Origin: Gilvimarinus sp. DA14
Lineage (GTDB): Bacteria; Pseudomonadota; Gammaproteobacteria; Pseudomonadales; Cellvibrionaceae
Assembly (NCBI RefSeq): GCF_024204685.1
Contig: NZ_CP100350.1
Location: 558,001-622,000 of the forward strand
Reading direction: 5' to 3'
Length of the DNA stretch: 64,000 bases
The notes below the pieces were generated by a model. The model worked only from the letters and a program-made list of their open reading frames with translations. It was not told where the DNA came from and made no database searches. Positions 36,589 through 43,202 of this stretch are shown here, one piece after another. The first letter of the stretch is position 1. Every line of letters starts with the position of its first letter. The translations under genes were made by a program, and so were the position numbers.

Positions 36589-37041
36589 TCATTGGAACGC
36601 TTTATTTATGCGAAACGCCACAAAAATAAATAGGCAACCAAAAACCATGGAGGTTAAATGTGGTCTCCGAATGCCGGCCTCTAACGATGCCTGCGCGTGA
36701 TTTCTTGGGTTCACATAGATCTCTATATACTCTCCGACTCTATAACTTCGAGTTGGGCCAGAAAAACCAAAACCCACAAAGGAGGAAGTATACTCCCTCC
36801 CCGCAATCTCATAGGAGTAGCTAAACCGCCCTCCAGAGCCGCTATTGCTTAAATGGCGAGTAACGGACACAACAGAAACTCCCTTGTCATATGCCCCCTG
36901 AACTTTCGCCTGAATCGAGTGCCACGAACTAGCTTTAGCACTATTAAAACCGTTCCAAAGCGAACTCCCAACCAGAAACAAACCAGCCACCAGCGGTAAT
37001 CCAATTAGCAATAGCTTGATAAATTTTAATTTAGTATTCAT
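36589..37041 (-). CDS. DUF3592-like membrane protein
   Basis: Protein of 150 residues with a hydrophobic helix at each end (about 10-28 and 128-145) and a beta-rich extracytoplasmic middle. The middle has the DUF3592 pattern: WHSIQAKVQGA, then FSYSYEIAGREYTSS and YRVGEYIEIYVNPRNHAQA. DUF3592 proteins have no established biochemical role. The base composition is more AT-rich than the core genes, consistent with acquisition. It lies between two direct repeats, with two other small genes. Confidence 0.7.
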   Translation of the reverse strand: MNTKLKFIKLLLIGLPLVAGLFLVGSSLWNGFNSAKASSWHSIQAKVQGAYDKGVSVVSVTRHLSNSGSGGRFSYSYEIAGREYTSSFVGFGFSGPTRSYRVGEYIEIYVNPRNHAQASLEAGIRRPHLTSMVFGCLFIFVAFRINKAFQ

Positions 37042-37197
37042 AGCATCCGTGGAGCCGAGTTAAAATAGACAAAGCCGAGCACCTACGCAATTTTTTGAAT
37101 GACGCACAAGACCTGTAGTCAGGCTGTATATATTGCAGGCACTTAACACTATACATGTCAGTTTTAGGGTCTGCCGCGAGAATTTCTACGCAGTTGG

Positions 37198-37506
37198 TTA
37201 TGTATTTCCAATTACGACGAACACTATTGATGACAACAACCCAAGAATAATAAGACCAAAACCCACATACGAATAACCCTTTGAGCTTTTACGCTGCCTA
37301 ATCCACTTTAAGCGAAGGTAGTTATGAGCGAATAGCGATATTGAAGCGCCGAACCATAGACATGCCACAAAATACGCTTCATACGCATGAAACCAGATAT
37401 ACTTTGATCGACCAGGGAAAACCGACTTGCCATCCACAGCGAGAAAATATACAGCAAAGATAAAAATAGCAATTGGTAGTAGCAGACCCAACGCTGCTAT
37501 CTGCAA
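37198..37506 (-). CDS. Small membrane protein, function unknown
   Basis: Protein of 102 residues with three predicted hydrophobic segments: about 5-24, 43-62 and 80-100. Between the second and third is a basic stretch (LRLKWIRQRKSSKG). I do not recognise a family. It starts 10 bp after the end of the gene at 37517-37822, so the two were probably co-transcribed. The ~155 bp downstream hold no supported feature. Confidence 0.5.
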   Translation of the reverse strand: MQIAALGLLLPIAIFIFAVYFLAVDGKSVFPGRSKYIWFHAYEAYFVACLWFGASISLFAHNYLRLKWIRQRKSSKGYSYVGFGLIILGLLSSIVFVVIGNT

Positions 37507-37516
37507 CTTTTCGAAC

Positions 37517-37822
37517 CTATATAATCTTCTTTTTCTTTAATAAATATTCGAAGAGATCGAAGTGTGCGGAGTCAATGAGCTCTCCGGTACAGCGATTTCG
37601 ATCGTCGAGGCGCCGTCTTAAGTTTTCGACTTGAAAATCGCGCCTAAACTGCTCAGTACCGAGCGCGGTTGCTCTATTTATTGTATCTCGGTTGCTTTGT
37701 AGCTCCCATCGAGGAAGCTTGTATTTGATAGGTTTTGGTAAATAGCTTACTACCCAGTTAAGCAGCGCCCCCAAACTAACCACTCTGACACCATTGATCA
37801 CTCGTATGTCCTTCGGCTGCAA
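37517..37822 (-). CDS. Hypothetical protein, probably 5'-truncated by the 48-bp repeat
   Basis: ORF of 101 residues. Its start codon and first codons lie inside the repeat copy at 37807-37854 (MQPKD is encoded by the GGCTGC/CCTTCGG part). The first real sequence is V-I-N-G-V-R-V-V-S-L-G-A-L-L-N-W, which looks like the interior of a longer protein, for example the end of a nuclease-like domain. The C-terminal half is charged (FRRDFQVENLRRRLDDRNR). The simplest reading is a decayed 3' gene fragment joined to a repeat. No function can be assigned. Confidence 0.4.
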   Translation of the reverse strand: MQPKDIRVINGVRVVSLGALLNWVVSYLPKPIKYKLPRWELQSNRDTINRATALGTEQFRRDFQVENLRRRLDDRNRCTGELIDSAHFDLFEYLLKKKKII

Positions 37823-37854
37823 CGATTCAAAATCAAAGACCTGGCCCCGGCTCC
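37807..37854 (+). repeat. 48-bp direct repeat, copy 2
   Basis: It begins TGTCCTTCGGCTGC and ends ACCTGGCCCCGGCTCC, matching the copy at 36486-36532 with about ten differences in the middle. It overlaps the start of the ORF at 37517-37822. Confidence 0.7.
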
Positions 37855-38201
37855 TCTTCTTACGGAGCTCGGGTGATTAATTGATTACCCTTGCACCACA
37901 ATTCTTCTCTTTCAGAGGGAGTTTGCTTAGACATACAATGGTTGTTCAATTATCGAGAATAAGTCTGTTCACATTAAATTTAGCAACGGTATTAATGGCT
38001 GTATAACATATCGCCCCGTAGTCAGTGAGTGTCCCCAAGTTGTGGGTTAGATAGCCGTCCATACCCGATTAGGCGCCACCGAGGCTACCCCACGTTAGCA
38101 CTGCGACCGCTGCCAAGGCGACCCAACCAGGGTGCCGACCACAGGTCCCGATGAAGGCGAACGTTGCACCACCCAAAATCAACGACTCTGACCCCATTGA
38201 T

Positions 38202-38492
38202 CCCAAGCAAAAGCAGTCTGGAACATCGATCAATGGGCGAAGTAGCCTGTCACGCACTGGGCATAATGCTGCGAGGAAAGCTCTTTTTATGCCCGGCATG
38301 GTTGCCAAGCGCTTCAACCCCGTCATCATTGCAGCATCAAGAAGGATTGAGGCAAGAGGGCTGACTCCTAAAGCGATTATTGGCGTCAGCATGAGGAAGC
38401 TGGTTCACATGATCTACGGTGTCGTGAAGTCAGGAACCCATTTTAATGCGAAAATTCCACTTTCAGGTCTTGATCTTCAAAAGGGTATCTGA
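38202..38492 (+). pseudogene. IS110-family transposase, C-terminal remnant
   Basis: In the plus frame ending at the stop at 38492 the sequence reads the C-terminal part of an IS110/IS1111 transposase (Transposase_20 domain): PKQKQSGTSINGRSSLSR, then G-H-N-A-A-R-K-A-L-F-M-P, R-F-N-P-V-I, and V-S-M-R-K-L-V-H-M-I-Y-G-V-V-K-S-G. The N-terminal DEDD domain is absent; sequence before about 38202 no longer matches in this frame. It is a dead fragment. Some IS110-family (IS1111-attC) elements insert specifically into attC sites, and a candidate attC lies 70 bp away, at 38562-38619. Confidence 0.75.
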
Positions 38493-38561
38493 CCCGATTG
38501 ATCGCCTTTTGGCAAGCCCCGATTTTAGCAAAAAACGCCTTGTTTTTAGAGTTTTTCTACA

Positions 38562-38619
38562 GCCTCAACGCCACAAGAACCGGCGGTGCGACCATCCGAT
38601 TGCTTTTCTTGTTATATGC
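38562..38619 (-). repeat. attC-like recombination site after REase-TPR cassette
   Basis: Read on the minus strand it begins GCATATAACAAGAA and ends TTCTTGTGGCGTTGAGG. The ACAAGAA and TTCTTGT boxes are exact complements (7 bp), and the inner CGG...CCG parts can also pair. The outer core GTTGAGG differs at the last base from the GTTRRRY rule. It starts 27 bp after the stop codon at 38647. Confidence 0.5.
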
Positions 38620-38646
38620 TTTTTAGATTCAACGTTCATGGCCATA

Positions 38647-40044
38647 TTAATTTCCTAGGCCCTCTAGGTTTGTTTTTATTAAACCAAAGACCATATGATC
38701 ATCACTTAATGATTGAGAAAAACAATTACGGGCATCCTGGAAATTATTAATAGCCTTGTTTTTTTGTCCAACCGCCTGATGATATAGTCCTAGGTGATAG
38801 AGGATGTTTCCTTTGGCCTCAAGATCAAAAGTATAATTGTCTGCCACTCTAAGCATTGCAGGCTCTATTGATGAGAGCGCGTCATGTTCATCATATAAGT
38901 CCAGTAAATCCTGGCAAACCGTCGGATTTCTTGGGGCTAGTTCGAAGAAATCATCGACGGCTTTATCTAGCTTGGCCTCAGCTGCATTTGATATAAGACT
39001 CAGCTCAATATTTCCCTTTAGTGCCCCATAACTCGTTGGTAATATTTCAATACTTTTATTAAACTTTTCCTCTGCCTGCTCATACTCTTTAAGCCTCATT
39101 AATGTTTTGCCCTGCTCAATTAATATCTCGGCCTTTTCCACTTGGTCCTCGCTATTGGCTAAGTGATAGTCAAGTTCACTTAGCCTAGCCCGACTTACAC
39201 TATCAGTATCAACATTGAAAGGCAGGGCTCTAGATATTATGTGCTGGAGCTTCTTAATGTTTTTTTCTCTAAGTTCTTCAGGAGTAAAGAGAACGCAGAA
39301 AAATATAGACTCCCCAAAATCTATAAAGCCAGTGTATTCTACTGTTGGGTATTCCTCTATTTCTATTGTTCTTAGTAATGTCTTGTACTTCTCTCTCTTG
39401 ACGGTCTTTTGATAATTAATTTTTGCCTTTGGAAAATTCTTCAGCGTTTCAGACTCATGTAATGCTATGAATGAATCTAAATCACATATTTCCTCATTCT
39501 TACTGAAAATATTTAGATACATCCATTCATTTCGATTTCCGGCCTCTTCAAATGTAAGGCCTCGCTGATAAAGAGTTGCTAGAACGCCATCTCTTCTCTC
39601 TGCATCAATGACCCAGCCGAAAGGTGCAGGCAATATAACACCATGCCTTCCGCTATAAGGAAGCGCTCCGAATCCTTGAAATCGCTTTAGCTCATCAAAA
39701 TTTAGAATGTCGAGCTCAACACGTGAAGGGTCATTATGGGCTCTAGCTATTGCAGCTTTTGAATATCCCTTTTGAGCAACTAGCAGGCCTTTATCTGCAC
39801 CTACGTCTTGCATCATGCCTATAAAAGACTCTACTTCTTTTACATCGATAACTTCCGAAAAAAACTTTGCGTCCACCATTATTCTAATATTTTCGCCGGC
39901 AACAAAATCTTCTACCAGCATATCTATCTGTCTATCTACCTTTGAATATCTCCCTCGAACTTTGGCATCATGGGTGATATCAGCATCAGGATACATTTCC
40001 TGAAACTGCTGATGTATTTCCTTTTCATAGTCTTTCCAATTCAC
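38647..40044 (-). CDS. Restriction-endonuclease-like domain fused to TPR repeats
   Basis: Protein of 465 residues starting at GTG. Residues 1-130 form a PD-(D/E)XK fold of the Mrr/restriction-endonuclease-like type: D41 in RQID, the D58-A-K60 catalytic pair, then Q-D-V-G-A-D-K-G-L-L-V-A-Q-K-G-Y-S-K-A-A. The middle (~150-310) is unassigned. Residues about 310-465 form tetratricopeptide-like helical repeats (for example AEILIEQGKTLMRLKEYEQAEEKFNKSIEILP). A nuclease joined to a protein-interaction scaffold fits an anti-phage or anti-plasmid effector, and it sits in a candidate gene cassette followed by an attC-like site. No methyltransferase is adjacent, so it is not a classical restriction-modification pair. 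Confidence 0.75.
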   Translation of the reverse strand: MNWKDYEKEIHQQFQEMYPDADITHDAKVRGRYSKVDRQIDMLVEDFVAGENIRIMVDAKFFSEVIDVKEVESFIGMMQDVGADKGLLVAQKGYSKAAIARAHNDPSRVELDILNFDELKRFQGFGALPYSGRHGVILPAPFGWVIDAERRDGVLATLYQRGLTFEEAGNRNEWMYLNIFSKNEEICDLDSFIALHESETLKNFPKAKINYQKTVKREKYKTLLRTIEIEEYPTVEYTGFIDFGESIFFCVLFTPEELREKNIKKLQHIISRALPFNVDTDSVSRARLSELDYHLANSEDQVEKAEILIEQGKTLMRLKEYEQAEEKFNKSIEILPTSYGALKGNIELSLISNAAEAKLDKAVDDFFELAPRNPTVCQDLLDLYDEHDALSSIEPAMLRVADNYTFDLEAKGNILYHLGLYHQAVGQKNKAINNFQDARNCFSQSLSDDHMVFGLIKTNLEGLGN

Positions 40045-40153
40045 CTGAGGTTATTCCTATTCCTACTGATGCTTTTTACGTGCCATTTTGGACACCTCCA
40101 TATAGGGCAAATATAACTATACAGGGTGTCTACTTTTTATGGGTAACTTGGGT

Positions 40154-40225
40154 GCATAACGCCACGCTCTGCGGAAAATTTGTAGCGCAGCGTAACATTT
40201 GTCCAGCAGCATCGCCTTGTTAAAC
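40154..40225 (-). repeat. attC-like recombination site after the oxygenase cassette
   Basis: On the minus strand it begins GTTTAACAAGGCGATGC (core GTTTAAC fits RYYYAAC), 2 nt after the oxygenase stop codon, and ends GAGCGTGGCGTTATGC. The outer TAAC/GTTA boxes pair, and the inner GCTGCTGGA and CCGCAGAGCG segments partly pair. The 72-bp length is normal for attC. The TAACAAGGCG...GGCGTTATGC frame is typical of gammaproteobacterial chromosomal-integron sites. Confidence 0.65.
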
Positions 40226-40227
40226 GA

Positions 40228-40782
40228 TTACTGGCAATTGTATCGAGCGCTAATCGTAACTCTTGTTTCTTTACATGGTCTTTGCGGAACTCCAGCTCGA
40301 TGATAAATATTGGCGTGAAACAAGACTAGCCTGCCGGGTTTAACTGAAACGCATACCTTTGAATCCTTACTTGAATCAAAGAAAATAATTTCTCCACCCC
40401 AATCATGATGCCAATAACTATTTACAAAATATAGCGCAGAAATGACATCTGGATTCTCACAATCTTGATGAGTGAACGTATTACAGCCAAAGCGTAAATA
40501 ATTTCCTAGCACCTTGTAACATACATATCGTTTGCCAAAAGCCTCAGAGATAGAATTCAAAATTGATTTCCCAAGATTCGTTAAAGAGAAATCCTTCTCC
40601 TCTAAATCAAACATGATTTCTCTAAACTTATTAGACTTTTCATTTGAGCAGCCAAGTATTGATACATCCGCCCTAATTAAGGCCTGATGAAGGTTTTCAA
40701 CTTTATCCGTATCAGCTAATACATCAAAGATAAAAATATTACCGTCATCTATTGAATGCTTGCTTACTAACTTATGCTTCAT
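40228..40782 (-). CDS. 2-oxoglutarate/Fe(II)-dependent oxygenase, second paralogue
   Basis: Protein of 184 residues. The iron-binding facial triad is visible as H105-x-D107 (THQD) and H161 (IYHRAG), and R174 in ETRVTISAR would hold 2-oxoglutarate, the prolyl-4-hydroxylase-like pattern. The core HDWGGEIIFFD...VKPGRLVLF is shared with the neighbour at 40772-41362, so the two are paralogues with divergent N-terminal halves. The start overlaps the end of the upstream paralogue by 11 bp, indicating translational coupling. Probable protein or peptide hydroxylase; the substrate is unknown. Confidence 0.85.
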   Translation of the reverse strand: MKHKLVSKHSIDDGNIFIFDVLADTDKVENLHQALIRADVSILGCSNEKSNKFREIMFDLEEKDFSLTNLGKSILNSISEAFGKRYVCYKVLGNYLRFGCNTFTHQDCENPDVISALYFVNSYWHHDWGGEIIFFDSSKDSKVCVSVKPGRLVLFHANIYHRAGVPQRPCKETRVTISARYNCQ

Positions 40783-41362
40783 TCCAACAGAACCTCAGAT
40801 TAAGTGTTACTCGCATTTCTGGGCATGTTCGAAGAGGCAATCCAGGTCTATGAAGAGTATCATTCATAAACGCCACAACTCTACCTGGCTTCGGGCTGAC
40901 TGTGATTTTGGCTTCATATTCTTCATCAAAAAATAGCAGTTCACCTCCCCAATTAGAGTCCCATTCAGTGTTTAAAAAACATAACATCGAAATTCCTTTT
41001 CCACTTTTGCGCTCATCCCTATGTGTAAAAGTAGCGTCTCCATACTGGAAGGCATTGCAAAACCCCCTTTCAAGCCAAACATCTTCGCAGCTGCATATTT
41101 CTTGAGCTATTTTTTTAAAAGTTGGATAAAGAGAGTGCTCTTTAAAGTCTTCAACATCTAGCTCAAACTGCAAATAGTCGCAAGGAACATCTCCTGCCAG
41201 CTTATGTAGCTTTTGATCATTTATTCTCCATGCTTTGTATGGAGCAGCAGTCAAAGCTAGTGAAAGTTTAGAAAAGGATTCATAATCAATAGCTCCATCA
41301 ACAACCAAAACAGGGTTGTTGATGGAAATTGAGTCATTCCTTTCGACTATCTCAATACTCAT
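40772..41362 (-). CDS. 2-oxoglutarate/Fe(II)-dependent oxygenase, first paralogue
   Basis: Protein of 196 residues with the same fold as its neighbour: H114-x-D116 (THRD), distal H171 (TLHRPG) and R184 (EMRVTL). The NWGGELLFFDEEYEAKITVSPKPGRVV segment is the double-stranded beta-helix core of prolyl-hydroxylase-like enzymes. It begins 6 bp after the unrecognised gene at 41369-41872 and overlaps the second oxygenase by 11 bp. All three appear to lie in one gene cassette, which suggests that they act together, perhaps with the 41369 product as substrate or carrier. That idea is inference. Confidence 0.85.
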   Translation of the reverse strand: MSIEIVERNDSISINNPVLVVDGAIDYESFSKLSLALTAAPYKAWRINDQKLHKLAGDVPCDYLQFELDVEDFKEHSLYPTFKKIAQEICSCEDVWLERGFCNAFQYGDATFTHRDERKSGKGISMLCFLNTEWDSNWGGELLFFDEEYEAKITVSPKPGRVVAFMNDTLHRPGLPLRTCPEMRVTLNLRFCWNEA

Positions 41363-41368
41363 GCCTAG

Positions 41369-41872
41369 TTAAAACCCTGAGTCTTTCATTTTCTTTAAGA
41401 GTTGAATGGGTTCTAAACCACCATTACCAAGCTTTGATACGGCATCTTCGAGAGCGGATAATTTCTGAGTGGATACATCTAGTTTTTTGCTAGCAGAAGT
41501 TGAATCTAATGCAACAATTCTTGAGTTTAAGACAATTTGGTCACGCCCTATAACATGAATAGCTACATGAGTAATACCATCATCCAATTCAATGTCTTTT
41601 AGAGCCCAAGAGACTGGCCTTCCCTGAAAATCCGAAGGCGATTCAATACTACCAACCATTTTGAGAGGCAGAGTGATATGGATTACATTATCGGATTCCA
41701 TGGTGATAGTGCTAGGGGTTGAAACCTTCGCTTTATCCGCCTGATATAGTGCGTTTGGGACGAAAGCAAAGGCAGATATATCAATACCTTTATTACCTGG
41801 AAGTAACGATCCTTGCGGTTGGAAAAACGGAACGAAATTTCCTTCACTACCTAATTGATCTTCATTGTTCAT
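41369..41872 (-). CDS. Unrecognised protein, first gene of the oxygenase cassette
   Basis: Protein of 167 residues from the ATG at 41872, which has AAAGGAGAT 6 nt upstream and lies 46 nt after the preceding attC-like site. An in-frame start 14 codons upstream lacks this. I do not recognise the family. There is no signal peptide or membrane segment. The N-terminal 35 residues are Gly/Pro/Phe-rich (FVPFFQPQGSLLPGNKG). The middle looks like a beta-sandwich (HITLPLKMVGSI and THVAIHVIGRDQIVLNSRIVAL), and the C-terminus is helical. It is co-transcribed with two 2-oxoglutarate oxygenases, and several Pro and Asn/Asp residues could be hydroxylation targets. Confidence 0.75.
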   Translation of the reverse strand: MNNEDQLGSEGNFVPFFQPQGSLLPGNKGIDISAFAFVPNALYQADKAKVSTPSTITMESDNVIHITLPLKMVGSIESPSDFQGRPVSWALKDIELDDGITHVAIHVIGRDQIVLNSRIVALDSTSASKKLDVSTQKLSALEDAVSKLGNGGLEPIQLLKKMKDSGF

Positions 41873-41918
41873 GTTTATATCTCCTTTTAGTTTCATAGGT
41901 GGTCGATAAATCATGACC

Positions 41919-41981
41919 GTTTAACGCCCTTCAACAACGGCGCCGGCTCAGCCGGCGTCCGATTGCTTGAAATTGTTACGT
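41919..41981 (-). repeat. attC-like recombination site after the GIY-YIG cassette
   Basis: Best-formed of the candidate sites. On the minus strand it begins ACGTAACAATTTCAAGC, with the gene's own TAA stop inside the core, and ends GTTGAAGGGCGTTAAAC (GTTRRRY satisfied). TAAC pairs with GTTA and TTCAA with TTGAA, and the centre is the palindrome GACGCCGGC-tga-GCCGGCGCC. Its 63-bp length, the order of boxes and the terminal core are those of a classical integron attC. Confidence 0.75.
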
Positions 41982-42680
41982 GTTGACGGGCACAAACTCA
42001 TGTTCTATTAAATCAATTATGGAGGCCACAGTTACAGTGCTTATGCTCAAAACTTTTGCGCCTCCCTTTTTTCCTTGCTCCACATCAAATCCGTGGTTTT
42101 CAAGGAACTCCTTGATGTCTTCGTAGACGTCTTTACTGCGACCAATAGATAGATGGTGCTTACCGGACTTCCTAGCATTTACATAGTATGTGAGCTGCTT
42201 TTCATCACTGAAAAATGTTGGTCCGGCAATACGCGAACTTGACCTCAACGGCTTAGAGAGAAAGTCTAAAATTTCACCAAGTAATATGTGGTCAGTCTTT
42301 TGCTTGCTCTCCACTTCTTTTTGCATAACGCTCTTTGTATAGGGATCATTACTCTGCTCGATGGGCACTTCTCTGGCACCGATAAGATTCATAATCGGAT
42401 GCATGCGTTCTACCAGTGAGTCATCTCGGTCCACAAACCACTCACCTTCGATGCGACTATCATCCAGCAGCATATGCAGAGCAGTCTCAACTGCTCTGGC
42501 ATCACTATGCTCCCAGGCAGCAATGCACTGAGCCTTTATTGGCGACTTGGTATTGCTGATCTGTTGCAACCGAGAACTAAGAGTTGCATTCCCTGCTCCA
42601 GTAACACCCACCTTCTTATATGGAATGTCAACATTGCCGCCAATATCTATGTGGCGCATTACGTAGATGATATTCTGCAT
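41976..42680 (-). CDS. GIY-YIG nuclease-like protein (T5orf172/MUG113 type)
   Basis: Protein of 234 residues. The N-terminal ~95 residues have the T5orf172 pattern: IIYVM then Y-K-K-V-G-V-T-G, L-x-x-R-L-Q-Q-I-S-N-T, a conserved Glu in A-V-E-T-A-L-H and the closing G-E-W-F. These correspond to GIY-YIG strand motifs, helix Arg and metal-binding Glu. The C-terminal ~90 residues form a separate mixed alpha/beta domain (YYVNARKSGKHHLSIGRSKDV...) that I do not recognise. Such proteins are common in phages and defence islands. The stop codon lies inside an attC-like site, as expected for a cassette gene. Confidence 0.72.
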   Translation of the reverse strand: MQNIIYVMRHIDIGGNVDIPYKKVGVTGAGNATLSSRLQQISNTKSPIKAQCIAAWEHSDARAVETALHMLLDDSRIEGEWFVDRDDSLVERMHPIMNLIGAREVPIEQSNDPYTKSVMQKEVESKQKTDHILLGEILDFLSKPLRSSSRIAGPTFFSDEKQLTYYVNARKSGKHHLSIGRSKDVYEDIKEFLENHGFDVEQGKKGGAKVLSISTVTVASIIDLIEHEFVPVNT

Positions 42681-42844
42681 TACTTAAAAGTTACTCCAAT
42701 TTCGCAGAAACACGTAACATTTGTAGATCGCGCATGCGCGTTATCATTCCCTGAAACAGAATTAGGAATTGTACGCAGGCTTATGATTTATAAACTATTT
42801 AACCAATTTCTTGGACTTGGGAAGGAGAGGCAAAGTGAGCTTGC

Positions 42845-42872
42845 GCATAACGCCCAACACCGGCCTTATTAT
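42845..42872 (-). repeat. Partial attC-like end ahead of the first cassette
   Basis: On the minus strand this reads ...GGTGTTGGGCGTTATGC, the L'-R' half of an attC ending in GTTATGC, exactly as in the site at 40154. The matching R''-L'' half may be ACTTAACCAAC near 43030-43040, which would make the site ~195 bp long or interrupted by inserted sequence. Confidence 0.4.
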
Positions 42873-43202
42873 CTGTCAGGCTGTTGCAAAGCTACCTACG
42901 TTGCCGCTGCGGCGTTAAAAATAGCTTCAAACTGCTCATTTACTAAATGTAAACTCCGCGTTTTCACCGATTTTTGCCTTGCATCGGCTGCCTCGCCTAC
43001 GTTTTTCAACGGCCTGTTCACCTTCCCAGTTGGTTAAGTGTCTGACTATAAACGTTTTTTAAATTAATGAAAACCGCAAAGCGAGCCAGCTTTGCAGGCA
43101 ATACGTGCACTTTAGGCGGTAGCGGTCAAATATACCTGTATAAAAAGTCGCGCCTTAAAGGTGAGATAGAAAACCTCAGCCAACTACGAAGCACCGCTCT
43201 TA
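42873..43202. other. Intergenic stretch with hairpin-rich repeat-like sequence
   Basis: 330 bp without a supported gene. From about 42873 to 43020 it has several hairpins: CCGAT/ATCGG around 42967-42987, and GCCGCTGCGGC near 42903. The sequence resembles dispersed intergenic repeats of marine gammaproteobacteria that run between a 'GGCTGTTGCAAAG' end and a 'CGCCTACGTTTT' end. No second copy lies in this window, so the assignment is tentative. Confidence 0.35.

Larger units (their letters stand above)
38562..42851 (-). mobile_element. Candidate integron cassette array without integrase (CALIN-like)
   Basis: Every gene here is on the minus strand, and each unit is followed by an attC-like sequence: 41919-41981 after the GIY-YIG gene, 40154-40225 after the oxygenase unit and 38562-38619 after the REase-TPR gene. 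A fourth, partial site lies ahead of the first gene at 42845-42872. Each site begins at or just after the stop codon with an xxTAAC core, has an internal inverted repeat and ends in GCGTTAxxC or similar. Base composition is clearly more AT-rich than the flanks. No intI gene is present in the window, so this is an orphan cassette cluster or the inner part of a larger array. Confidence 0.65.

Noticed and set aside
38069-38392. 107-codon minus-strand ORF that looks like a membrane protein
   Set aside because: The plus strand of the same DNA reads a clear IS110 transposase C-terminus; the minus frame is its shadow.
38562-42851. Classical restriction-modification system
   Set aside because: An endonuclease-like gene is present, but no DNA methyltransferase or specificity subunit is found in the window.
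42474-43037. 187-codon plus-strand ORF overlapping the GIY-YIG gene
   Set aside because: It runs antisense to a gene with recognised motifs, then through repeat-like DNA; it has no domain pattern and no ribosome binding site.
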